A program made the translations under genes and the position numbers. The notes beneath the pieces are model-generated. The model did not search any database and was not told the DNA's origin. It saw nothing but the letters and a program-made list of their open reading frames with translations. From Bolinopsis microptera (lineage: Eukaryota > Ctenophora > Tentaculata > Lobata > Bolinopsidae), in contig NC_087084.1 of the NCBI RefSeq assembly GCF_026151205.1, forward strand, positions 12,491,453 to 12,551,452: a stretch of 60,000 nt of DNA. Reading direction: 5' to 3'. Numbering within the stretch: position 1 is the stretch's first letter; each line of letters starts with the position of its first letter. Below, one piece after another: positions 47,278-58,190 of the stretch.

Positions 47278-50158
47278 AGCACATAATACAGTTACTGTAA
47301 CGTGTGGTAATACATTTACTGTAACGTGTGGTAATACATTTACTGTAACGTGTGGTAATACATTTACTGTAACGTGTGGTAATACATTTACTGTAACGTG
47401 TGGTAATACATTTACTGTAACGTGTGGTAATACATTTACTGTAACGTGTGGTAATACATTTACTGTAACGTGTGGTAATACATTTACTGTAACGTGTGGT
47501 AATACAGCACATAATACAGTTACTGTAACGTGTGGTAATACATTTACTGTAACGTGTGGTAATACATTTACTGTAACGTGTGGTAATACAGCACATAATA
47601 CAGTTACTGTAACGTGTGGTAATACATTTACTGTAACGTGTGGTAATACATTTACTGTAACGTGTGGTAATACATTTACTGTAACGTGTGGTAATACAGC
47701 ACATAATACAGTTACTGTAACGTGTGGTAATACAGTTACTGTAACGTGTGGTAATACATTTACTGTAACGTGTGGTAATACATTTACTGTAACGTGTGGT
47801 AATACAGCACATAATACAGTTACTGTAACGTGTGGTAATACATTTACTGTAACGTGTGGTAATACATTTACTGTAACGTGTGGTAATACAGCACATAATA
47901 CAGTTACTGTAACGTGTGGTAATACATTTACTGTAACGTGTGGTAATACATTTACTGTAACGTGTGGTAATACATTTACTGTAACGTGTGGTAATACATT
48001 TACTGTAACGTGTGGTAATACATTTACTGTAACGTGTGGTAATACATTTACTGTAACGTGTGGTAATACATTTACTGTAACGTGTGGTAATACATTTACT
48101 GTAACGTGTGGTAATACATTTACTGTAACGTGTGGTAATACATACAGCACATAATACATTTACTGTAACGTGTGGTAATACATACAGCACATAATACATT
48201 TACTGTAACGTGTGGTAATACATTTACTGTAACGTGTGGTAATACATTTACTGTAACGTGTGGTAATACATTTACTGTAACGTGTGGTAATACATTTACT
48301 GTAACGTGTGGTAATACATTTACTGTAACGTGTGGTAATACATTTACTGTAACGTGTGGTAATACATTTACTGTAACGTGTGGTAATACAGCACATAATA
48401 CATTTACTGTAACGTGTGGTAATACAACACATAATACAGTTACTGTAACGTGTGGTAATACATTTACTGTAACGTGTGGTAATACATTTACTGTAACGTG
48501 TGGTAATACATTTACTGTAACGTGTGGTAATACATTTACTGTAACGTGTGGTAATACATTTACTGTAACGTGTGGTAATACATTTACTGTAACGTGTGGT
48601 AATACATTTACTGTAACGTGTGGTAATACATTTACTGTAACGTGTGGTAATACATTTACTGTAACGTGTGGTAATACATTTACTGTAACGTGTGGTAATA
48701 CATTTACTGTAACGTGTGGTAATACATTTACTGTAACGTGTGGTAATACATTTACTGTAACGTGTGGTAATACATTTACTGTAACGTGTGGTAATACATT
48801 TACTGTAACGTGTGGTAATACATTTACTGTAACGTGTGGTAATACAGCACATAATACATTTACTGTAACGTGTGGTAATACAACACATAATACAGTTACT
48901 GTAACGTGTGGTAATACATTTACTGTAACGTGTGGTAATACATTTACTGTAACGTGTGGTAATACATTTACTGTAACGTGTGGTAATACATTTACTGTAA
49001 CGTGTGGTAATACATTTACTGTAACGTGTGGTAATACATTTACTGTAACGTGTGGTAATACATTTACTGTAACGTGTGGTAATACATTTACTGTAACGTG
49101 TGGTAATACATTTACTGTAACGTGTGGTAATACATTTACTGTAACGTGTGGTAATACATTTACTGTAACGTGTGGTAATACATTTACTGTAACGTGTGGT
49201 AATACATTTACTGTAACGTGTGGTAATACATTTACTGTAACGTGTGGTAATACATTTACTGTAACGTGTCATAATACATTTACTGTAACGTGTGGTAATA
49301 CATTTACTGTAACGTGTCATAATACATTTACTGTAACGTGTGGTAATACATTTACTGTAACGTGTCATAATACATTTACTGTAACGTGTGGTAATACATT
49401 TACTGTAACGTGTGGTAATACATTTACTGTAACGTGTGGTAATACAGCACATAATACATTTACTGTAACGTGTGGTAATACAGCACATAATACAGTTACT
49501 GTAACGTGTGGTAATACATTTACTGTAACGTGTGGTAATACATTTACTGTAACGTGTGGTAATACATTTACTGTAACGTGTGGTAATACATTTACTGTAA
49601 CGTGTGGTAATACATTTACTGTAACGTGTGGTAATACATTTACTGTAACGTGTGGTAATACATTTACTGTAACGTGTGGTAATACATTTACTGTAACGTG
49701 TGGTAATACATTTACTGTAACGTGTGGTAATACATTTACTGTAACGTGTGGTAATACATTTACTGTAACGTGTGGTAATACATTTACTGTAACGTGTGGT
49801 AATACATTTACTGTAACGTGTGGTAATACATTTACTGTAACGTGTGGTAATACATTTACTGTAACGTGTGGTAATACATTTACTGTAACGTGTGGTAATA
49901 CATTTACTGTAACGTGTGGTAATACATTTACTGTAACGTGTGGTAATACATTTACTGTAACGTGTGGTAATACATTTACTGTAACGTGTGATAATACAGC
50001 ACATAGTACATTTATTGTAACGTGTGGTAATACAGCACATAATACATTTACTGTAACGTGTGGTAATACATTTACTGTAACGTGTGCTAATACAGCACAT
50101 AGTACATTTATTGTAACGTGTGGTAATACAGCACATAGTACATTTATTGTAACGTGTT
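47278..50158. repeat. 24-bp satellite array, about 120 units
   Basis: The unit is TACATTTACTGTAACG + TGTGGTAA. Variants carry a 12-base addition (GCACATAATACA) or GTT for ATT, and these variants recur at intervals. At 49261-49380 units ending TGTCATAA alternate with TGTGGTAA units. Long open frames on both strands (NTFTVTCG, CITTRYSK and VLPHVTVN repeats) follow from the unit being a multiple of three with few stops. I do not call a gene. Confidence 0.97.
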
Positions 50159-50330
50159 TTAAAAACCCTTAGCCGAATAGAGTCCTCTAAAGCCCCCTCA
50201 GTAGTAAAACTTAAAAGTTTTATTTAGTAAAAGTGTTAATTAATGAATACCCTTGCAGGTACCACCCGTATTCACATTCAGTATTGAGTCAGGTCATTTT
50301 TCAGGATGAGATTGGGGACGGGTTCCCTCA

Positions 50331-50531
50331 AACAAACAAACAAACAAACAAACAAACAAACAAACAAACAAACAAACAAACAAACAAAATAATAAAAAAC
50401 AAACAAACAAACAAACAAACAAACAAACAAACAAACAAACAAACAAACAAACAAACAAACAAACAAACAAACAAACAAACAAACAAACAAACAAACAAAC
50501 AAACAAACAAACAAACAAACAAACAAACAAC
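50331..50531. repeat. (AAAC)n microsatellite
   Basis: About 50 copies of CAAA, broken once near 50388 by AATAATAAAAAAC. Confidence 0.98.
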
Positions 50532-51853
50532 ATGCTACTTACTCGTATCTTTAGAAGGTTTAGTTACATTCCAGGTCTCTACTTCATCCCCATCTATTAG
50601 TGTATTCATATGTCACAATCCTTGCAGAAGAAAAAAGTTAGTAATTAGTCAACTAACTTACAGTTTCATTTAAATTTAGCGGTATCCAAAATATCTGCAA
50701 CTTGTGCGAAGCGGCATATATCGATAAAAAATTACTGAAAGTTTTCTTTTTTATAGTGAGTATAATGAAATATTTGTTTCGCGATGGAACACAATGAAAA
50801 AAAATGCTCAACAATCTCCTTTAACCGTTAGTAAACTTCTCTGAAAAAAAGAGGTAATCATTATAGCGAGACAAAGCGAGTATAAATTATCAAACTTATT
50901 ATTTCAAATAAAATTTTTCCTCAACCAGGAAAATGTTTTCTAGTAGTACATTATAAAACTCTAAAAAGCTAAAAATCGTTCAAATTCAAAACAATATCTG
51001 GGGTGCTTGTTATTTCCCAAAATCCACAATACGTTCCCAGAACAAGTGTTAATGTTGCGCACTGTTCATTCTGAATGATTCTATTTTTGCATGATATGTG
51101 CGAAAAAAGGAAGTTTAACTAACATGATTATGTTCGGAGAGTCTAGTACTGATATGATGTAAGAATTCAAACATCTACATGCATTGTGGAACGTTTTTCT
51201 ACCAAATTCCAGAACACGTGGGCGATGATTATTGCTGACGTGTTGAGGAGGAGGGTAACGTTCGACAGCCACAAACACACTATTAGCTGGATACAAGCAC
51301 GTGTCCAAACATACATACCTCAACTTCTTCTGCCTTACAAACATGTAAGTTTTAACTGATTAACCCAATAAAATTTAACCCTCCCTAATTTTTTCCCAAA
51401 AAAACATAATAATTCCCCGAGAAACAGTTGAGTTGATCGCCAAATTCCGGATTGCACAAGTTTGAACACAAACAAACAATTAATCGTTATTTAATGAAAG
51501 AACAGGGTCACTTCTCTGAGATACATGTAGAATAACAACCAACTAAGACATTAACATTACAAACGACAGCTATCCACTTGAACGACGTCTTGATCTCCGA
51601 ATGATGATGAGTGACGTCCATATTTGGTTCTGCGTGTCGTGATTCTCAGATATTGCCCTGAGGGCGACTCTTTTTTATGCTCTACAACTCTTGACAAAAC
51701 ACTGATGACGTCACCAACTCAACATTCCCCCAATAGCATTCCGCACCCAACATAACAACCCTTGACCAGCAAACTGCTCCACCCCACTTCTCATCCCACT
51801 GAATAAACTGACCACATTCTTGACATACTTTACAGCATACAGTACCATAAACT
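50532..51853. other. COPS8 3' flank, no gene recognised
   Basis: AT-rich sequence. An 87-codon minus-strand frame at 51081-51344 resembles nothing I know and shows no splice context, so I do not call it. Confidence 0.4.
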
Positions 51854-53243
51854 TTACACGTTCTCCAAGAAAGATATATAATTAGATAGCTCTGATAACC
51901 CGATCACAGTTTTGGAGGGGCACTTTTCTGGTACAGTCGGGAACACAAACTCCTCCTGCACGTTGTTCTGCGCGCTATTCTGCGCACTGTTCCCTGCGCA
52001 CTCCTCGCGCCGCCACCCCAAACTATCAACAGTCTCCCTGGCACCCTCCCTGCTACTCAGCCCCGTCATAGTCTGAAACTCTGCTAACGATAAGGACTTG
52101 TAGGTAACTGATATAGTGTGTAACGTCCGGCGTGTATAACTTGACAGTACCAATGTTTCTAGTGAGGTTGGTGAGGGGACGCTGTATACATTAGGGTAGT
52201 CCTCCAGTATCATGGCGCGTCCTATACTCCACATTCGCGTGAGTTCAGTGTGTGATTTGAGGGAAGAGGGTACTCGTAGCCACAGAAGTCGAGCCTCGTC
52301 TGAATCACCCTGTAGAGTGGCGGGTTAGTTTTACTAATAGTGGGTTAGTTTTACTAAAAGTGGGTTAGTTTTACTACTACTAAAGAGCCAGGTGTTCCTT
52401 AACATAACCGAGAAATACAGAGTGCAAGTAGTGAGTGAGCGACTAAAATGCTAATGTTACCTTGGCAACTAGTTGGTTTGCAAATGCCCTGTTATCTACC
52501 TTTATAAGATATTCTGTTATATACCTTGATAAGATGAGCTGCTAATAAAAACTTGTAAGTGTCCGGCGAGATGTCTCGACTTGTGTTGATCTCCTCCTCT
52601 AGACAACGCGATATCACTTTGTCTGTTGAACCTTTACGTAACAGTGCTATCTTCTCTGATGCCTACAAAGAGGTCGGTGTTAATCTGAAATCATCTGGAA
52701 AAAATCTGTATAAATCTGAAAATATTTGTTTCCATATACTGACAGTGCAAGTGATTTACGAATTTTATTGATCAATGCTGTTCACTGGTTGGTTAATAAT
52801 GTCTGTCACGTGTCACATGGCCTCCCCACAAGTATCCAAATCAATATTATATTTAAATCATATCGTACGGGTTGAACGATCAACGTGATGTTAAATATGT
52901 GCAGATTGTTACATTCGTAATAAGAGTAAAAATAAAGTGGCTAAAATCTCCCTTTTTCACCCTGTACATATTATTTAGAGTATAACACGGATAATATAAG
53001 CATGATAAGGAGGATGTTCTTGATGTTCACTAACTAGTTGGTTAATATCACTGGCATGGATGAGAAATACTTGCCACTATTCCGCCTTCCTTAAAATCAC
53101 CATATTTAAGTGATTAATTTAACTAAATAATGATTCGAATAATCTATTAATTTAACTAATTAATAATTTTTAGATTAACTAATTAATTATTTAAATAATC
53201 TATTCACCTGATCTCGGACATCCTCCTGTGTGTCTACTTCCAT
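51854..53243 (-). CDS. COPS8: COP9 signalosome complex subunit 8
   Basis: CSN8 is the smallest PCI-domain subunit of the COP9 signalosome, which removes NEDD8 from cullins. Exons: 53243-53208 (MEVDTQEDVRDQ), 52662-52525 (ASEKIALLRKG... to FLLAAHLIK) and 52309-51854 (GDSDEARLLWLRVPSSLK to YISFLENV). All are in phase zero. The total is 209 residues, the same as human CSN8. The hallmark ARLLWLRVP, the MWSIGRAM helix, the winged-helix start TISVTYKSLSL and the C-terminal LSNYISFLENV all match the family. A low-complexity insertion NSAQNSAQNN lies in the C-terminal third. A two-codon upstream frame (ATG AAT TGA) precedes the start on the transcript. PIGQ lies upstream on the same strand. Confidence 0.93.
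52321..52378 (-). repeat. 20-bp triplicate carrying a branch-point-like ACTAAC, next to a COPS8 acceptor
   Basis: On the minus strand AGTAAAACTAACCC is repeated three times with a 20-base period. The nearest copy lies about 12 bases before the CTACAG|GG acceptor of exon 3. ACTAAC fits the animal branch-point consensus. Confidence 0.75.
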
Positions 53244-53786
53244 CAACCACTGTTCAATTCATCAAGCTAAAAATACCAGGTTCTGTTAGTTTACCATGTA
53301 AGATGAAATTATATTGAGATAATCCCTATAATCTATATAGCTATCATTATACTTTTATAATGATACGGAATTTAGGAAATTATCTTATTTAGTATTAATC
53401 AAATCTCCTGTTTTATAACTTTTACAGAAGTTAAATTTAAATCAATATCATGAACATAATCTGGAATATTAATGCATTAAAACTTAATTCATCAATAACT
53501 TAACAAAAAGAGCAGCTGACTCACATAAACAACATCTTCCCCATCTGAATAGAGTCAGAATAACAAATTAAAAAATATAAACTTAGTTAAGAAAAGCTGG
53601 AAATAACACAATATTAATATTCAGTATAACTAATATACAAACAATTCAAAGGTCAGAATACCTTAATAAATAGTACATCAAATGTAAAGCAAAGAGATCA
53701 TACTAAAGCATTATTATTATATTAAGTTATCACCATGACAACTTAACTTAAAAAGACATCACCTAAACAATTTATCACCATGACAA
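53244..53786. other. Intergenic gap between PIGQ and COPS8
   Basis: About 540 AT-rich bases. A duplicated ATCACCATGACAACT lies at 53729 and 53773. The gap probably holds the PIGQ 3' end and COPS8 promoter; no motif is decisive. Confidence 0.4.
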
Positions 53787-56700
53787 CTAAAAAGATATCT
53801 TAATAACGTCACCCTTCAAACACTTACTCTTTACTTTCGTCAGACTGAGTTTATGATTACCTAAACTAGTCCGTTTCAAACAGCTAACCAGCGTCTTATA
53901 AACAGCGGTCACTATAAACACGTTACCATGGTTACCTGGTGAACCATCAGCACTCTCAGAACCATCATTACCCTGGTAACCCGCACCCTCGTCACCATGA
54001 CAACCAGATAAAGGCTGTATCATGACGTCACACATAACGTCACTGTCACGTGACACAACTTTAACCAAATCTCTGATAGGACAGGTTCTGATAACGGATA
54101 TAGCAGTGACAATACACATCTGAACCAGCACCAGAGCTAGATTAACAAGTGTAAAGACACAGTAATAGAGCAGTGTGGTAGGGAAGAGGAAGAGAAGGGT
54201 GGAGAAGAGGAGGGTGCCCAGAATCAGCTGATCTCCGTGTGTTTTAACTGAGTCTACCCTGGACCGGAGAGGGTTGTATTTTACTCCAGCAAACAGACGA
54301 CCTGAGGTTAGAGTCATTTTTATTGTGTTTAACATTTAAATTTTAACTTTTGATTGGGGGTTGGCCCGTAGTACCAGTCAATGTTTACACAAAAATATTA
54401 TATGATTATTGTAATAAGATGTATTCATTCCCGCGGGGCACGCAAATATGTAAATATATATATCAAATATCAATATGAGATACGATATTGAACTTTTACG
54501 ATAGGTAAAAGATACAAGACGCTGTAATTGTGATTTGAATTTATATATTTTACACGTGCAATCTGAACACGCGCATTTAATCTGGTATGAACTGCTGTGA
54601 GATTGAGAATGTACACGTGACAATACGACATTCCGTATCTTATACCCAGTACATAATTAGCGTTGTCAGTTCTAAGTTTCATATTACTTCTCGTAACATT
54701 ATGTACTTGAAATTACAATCCCTGTACAGTGTACATTCCTTATGTAGAATTACAGAGAAGTGTAGAGAAAGAGAACAAGGATACAATCCTGATAGTACTA
54801 CCAACCAAAAGTGCCACATATTACTTGGATCTTGGAATGCAGCAAGATTTGACTGTTCGACAGAATATCATGTACTACCGAACAATGTATCTGAATTCTG
54901 ATACAGTTATAGTTTCCGGACTTTTGGTTATGTAATCCACCACGAAACACACATAACAATGCATAAAACAGTGCATTAAACGTAAAATAAAATCTATGCA
55001 AATTGTTTTGAACCGACAATTTAACTTGAACAATTATTACGAGTAACTTAGTCACGCTCGGGTAGCTATTATATTAAAATAAACATTCAGTTGCTAGCTT
55101 GCACACTTACAGTATAACAATTCGTGAGTGATATCCGTGATGTACAACACCGTGACGTCACTATCACGTGACTCAGTGACGTCACTGTCACGTGACTCAG
55201 TGAGAATTAACACCGTGCCTACTCACACTATTCTCATTTAAACGGCCGTAATTCTTGCCACCCCGGCCCCACAGACATTCAGAATAGAGATAAGAAATAT
55301 TAACAATTAAGCAATCACACATAATAATGGGTTTACTGACCTAGCGAAACTAGAGCCTTAAGCTGAGCGCTGTACAAATTACACGCGTACGCGTAGAAAC
55401 AGTGAACATGAAGCAGGAGTATGATGGAGAAAGATAAGGTGTAGGAGAGAAAGCACGTGATTCCCGGGATACAGGTTAGGGATATGGTGTAGAGGATACA
55501 AGGCATGTATCCAGAGATCAGATCTAGATATCCTGCAGGGGGGATTAGGTGTTAGAACCTGTTCAAGATATGGGTCAACGCTCAACAACGATCTATTGCA
55601 ATGTGGTAAAATTATCTAATTCTTATCTATGGTTAAGAAATAATCGAGACAAAATTATAATTGTTCAGCTTTTTGGCTGATCTGATTGTGTCTGAACTCT
55701 AAAAAAGAAGACTAACCTTTAAAAAGGTGAATATGGTAACGGAAGAATAGTCCCAAGAACTGAACGAGCTCGTTATTCAGCTTCAATCCAGCAGGAACTT
55801 CTCCAAGCCAGGATATTGTATGATCAAGAAGGTTAGCTAGCAACACCGCTTTATCTGGAAGAGGAAATGTGTTCTGATTGGTTGGTTTGTGTCACGTGGT
55901 GTGAATACTGTGTTCTGATTGGTTGGTTTGTGTCACGTGGTGTAAATACTGTCTTCTGATTGGTTGGTTTGTGTCACGTGGTGTGAATACTGTCTTCTGA
56001 TTGGTTGGTTTGTGTCACGTTGATAAAATACAGTGTAATGATACGACCCACTTCATAAGGTTCTGACCTATGAGAGAGTCTGAGAATTTGCGGATGTCGG
56101 TGTAGAACCAAAAGTAGTAGAAAAGAAGGAGTCCCAAAGAAATGTCCAGTATCCTGTTTTCTAGCGCCATCTTGGGGAATATATCTCTCCTTAAACGATC
56201 TGTAAAATAACATTGCTAATTAGATAAAATAATTAGTTAATTAAACCACCAAATTCAAATAATAGATCTGAAGATAAGAAAGCAGCAGAAAAACTACCCC
56301 AACAACAAACTGTGTGACTGACAAAGTGAATGTTACAAATAACAATATAACGTGACAGTTCAGGGTACAGTACCTAAAATAGTAGGTTTACTAATGGGGC
56401 TATCCACTGGTTCTGTAGGTGCTGTATCGTCATCAGTGGAGGTGGGCTCTGTGTTTATGTACCTGAAGAAGGGGGCTGTGAAACTCAGACAATAGATCAT
56501 GTGATTAGTATAGGTGTCACGTGTTATGTCACGTGTTATATGAACTTCGTCTCCCGAACTTGCTATTTCATTTTTAGAGCTGTACACGAAACCAATAACA
56601 CTTATTGACGCGAAACAACAACTCCGTCAGACAGGAACACTGAACAGAACAACACAGTATTCACGCAACGTGACTAACCAACCAATCAGAAGACAGTATT

Positions 56701-57080
56701 CAAACCATGTGACTAACCAATCAGAACACAGTATTCAAGCAACGTGACTAACCAACCAATCAGGAGACAGTATTCAAACCACGTGACTATCCAATTTAAA
56801 TACAATATTTAAAGTTCATATCATGTAACACAATAGTATTAATACAACTACAAGACGTGACTAAACAAACTGATCGATTAGAAATAATATTTTAAACTCA
56901 CCTTTCTTTGAATTTCTTCAGAACATGCTCGTTTTGACACACGAATATACAGTTAGCATCGTTAACTAGAGTGTTGCTTTCTGATGAGCTACTATCCACA
57001 TTCCGCCTCTTCATTACTGGTGTTTTATACAACTGGTTAGAAACACTGTGAGTTAGATACACTGGTTTAGTTAGAAACAC
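53787..57080 (-). CDS. PIGQ: Phosphatidylinositol N-acetylglucosaminyltransferase subunit Q (GPI1)
   Basis: PIGQ stabilises the ER enzyme that makes GlcNAc-PI, the first step of GPI-anchor synthesis. Exons: 57080-56902, 56462-56374, 56199-56068, 55854-55717, 55532-55341, 54301-53787. Phases agree and give 414 residues. Matches to the family: ILDISLGLLLFYYFW (membrane), GEVPAGLKLN...FRYHIHLF, GYMPCILYTISL, then GVKYNPLRSRVDS, GDQLILGTLLFSTLLF and FPTTLLYYCVFTLV, with several transmembrane helices. The N-terminus is much shorter than in mammals (about 590 residues or more), lacking most of their non-membrane region. The first Met is uncertain because the frame is open upstream of the conserved part (57080, or 57014 at MKRRNV). 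The C-terminus has a Gly/Asp-rich stretch (HGDEGAGYQGNDG). Confidence 0.9.
55152..55199. repeat. 24-bp direct repeat of CRE + E-box in a PIGQ intron
   Basis: GTGACGTCACTATCACGTGA is repeated as GTGACGTCACTGTCACGTGA 24 bases on, each unit with a full TGACGTCA and a CACGTG. It could be a regulatory element; its position within the PIGQ intron gives no clear target. Confidence 0.75.
55871..56034. repeat. 41-bp tandem repeat x4 with ATTGG and CACGTG, PIGQ intron
   Basis: TTCTGATTGGTTGGTTTGTG + TCACGTGGTG recurs at 55871, 55912, 55953 and 55994. It lies between the exons ending at 55854 and starting at 56068. Confidence 0.92.
56653..56797. repeat. Inverted-orientation copies of the 41-bp PIGQ repeat
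   Basis: Four diverged units of 36-39 bases (ACAGTATTCA...CGTGACTAACCAACCAATCAG) are the reverse complement of the array at 55871. They lie in PIGQ intron 1, so the two arrays face each other across two exons. Confidence 0.85.
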
Positions 57081-57230
57081 TGTGATTTGTTGGACTTCAA
57101 ATTTGAGACGTATTTAGATTATGGTAATATTAAGTTGTAACATTCGGGGGTCCGTATTTAACAAATAGAATCAGTTACGATGTACTGTATTTGATACAAG
57201 ATGGTCTAAGAGGAAACATTGAAATATCAT

Positions 57231-57236
57231 TTTATT
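57231..57236 (-). terminator. AATAAA polyadenylation signal of DNLZ
   Basis: TTTATT on the plus strand gives AATAAA on the minus strand about 115 bases after the DNLZ stop codon. No comparable signal was noted between EMC6 and DNLZ. Confidence 0.55.
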
Positions 57237-57349
57237 TAGTCAAGAATTGAGTTTACATCCAATCAATAGAAATAAATAAAATCAAAGAAAAATCCAAACT
57301 CATCTCAGACAAAGTCATACAAAATTCTGAAGAAACCACTTCAGTCAGT

Positions 57350-57799
57350 TCAACCCCCCTTCTCCCCTGCCGCTTCATTAAACAAACCCAGATCAGTCAC
57401 ATCCAGCAAATCAACATCCGACAAAGTCTTCACCTCCTCCTCCTTCTCCCTCAAAATATCCACAACATTAACCTTCTCATCCCTGAACCACCCCAGGTTA
57501 TCCGCTATAAGATGTAAATTATCACACCCGTCACACCTTATCAACACTACCCCCTGCTCATACGACTTCTTGGACATTGTCTTAGCTTGTCTGGTCTTAC
57601 AGACATTACACGTGAAGATTATTGACATGGTGGGCTTTATTCGTCCGATTGTAGTCTGATCTGATAGCAAGCGAGATAAAGGAATGCTGGGTATTTGATT
57701 CTGATTACATAATCCTGATTGTATGCCAGGGGTGTTGAAGTTGCGTCCCACAGCGCCCAGAATAACACGCGAACATCTTAAAAACCTGCTAGTAAACAT
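57350..57799 (-). CDS. DNLZ: DNL-type zinc finger protein (mitochondrial HSP70 escort, Tim15/Hep1)
   Basis: DNLZ keeps mitochondrial HSP70 soluble in the matrix. This single-exon frame has 149 residues, similar to the family. The N-terminus MFTSRFLRCSRVILGAVGRN is rich in Arg and hydrophobic residues with no acids, a typical import presequence. The zinc ribbon has CNVCKTRQAKTMSKKSY and, 22 residues on, CDGCDNLHLIADNLGWF with the DNL motif. An acidic tail follows. The start codon at 57799 overlaps the end of EMC6 by 11 bases in a different frame. Since the presequence begins at this Met, the overlap seems real and not an annotation choice. Confidence 0.93.
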   Translation of the reverse strand: MFTSRFLRCSRVILGAVGRNFNTPGIQSGLCNQNQIPSIPLSRLLSDQTTIGRIKPTMSIIFTCNVCKTRQAKTMSKKSYEQGVVLIRCDGCDNLHLIADNLGWFRDEKVNVVDILREKEEEVKTLSDVDLLDVTDLGLFNEAAGEKGG

Positions 57800-58106
57800 T
57801 AACCAGCCCGTAGAGAAATGTCCAGAAAAGAATGAAAGTCAGCGTTCCCCCGAGTACTCCCGTAGTCCAGATATCCCACGAGGACAGGAAATACTTCTGC
57901 CAGGTGAAATTAGCTTTTCCTATGAGAAGAACTGACATAAGTAGGGAGGAAAATATGTAAAAGACAAAGCCGTGAATACCGTATAGTCCGAGAACGCCGG
58001 CCACGCTGCCTGAGATTGCAGAAAGCGCAGTGCGGCAGTAATTCAACACCACGTGGTTCATTTGAAGTGCGGACGCGCTTAGCGCTGATGCTTCTTTACG
58101 TATCAT
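57789..58106 (-). CDS. EMC6: ER membrane protein complex subunit 6
   Basis: EMC6 is a small core membrane subunit of the EMC insertase. This single-exon frame has 105 residues, close to the human 110. NYCRTALSAISGSVAGVLGL, GFVFYIFSSLLMSVLL and the C-terminal FILFWTFLYGLVNVY match the family, with three hydrophobic segments. Its stop codon (57789-57791) lies inside the first codons of DNLZ, so both must share one primary transcript. The minus-strand sequence before the ATG contains AAATACCAG twice (20-base repeat), a possible cis- or trans-splice acceptor. Confidence 0.94.
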   Translation of the reverse strand: MIRKEASALSASALQMNHVVLNYCRTALSAISGSVAGVLGLYGIHGFVFYIFSSLLMSVLLIGKANFTWQKYFLSSWDIWTTGVLGGTLTFILFWTFLYGLVNVY

Positions 58107-58190
58107 AACTACCTGGTATTTAATTAATTACCTGGTATTTAATTAATTATTTAATTAAATAATTAATTTAATTAATTATTTAATTAATTT
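58107..58190. repeat. AT-rich (TTAATTAA)n and duplicated AAATACCAG upstream of EMC6
   Basis: ACCTGGTATTTAATTAATT is present twice in tandem, followed by TTAATTAA palindromes. Confidence 0.7.

Noticed and set aside
47278-50158. CRISPR-like regular array
   Set aside because: Units are directly joined without unique spacers and the genome is eukaryotic; it is a satellite.
47258-50172. Very long open frames (up to 666 codons) on both strands
   Set aside because: They follow entirely from the 24-base satellite; no start context, domain or splice signal supports a protein.
50233-50673. Frames of NKQT or CLFV repeats
   Set aside because: Product of the (AAAC)n microsatellite.
51081-51344. 87-codon minus-strand frame near COPS8
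   Set aside because: No similarity recognised, biased composition and no splice or start context.
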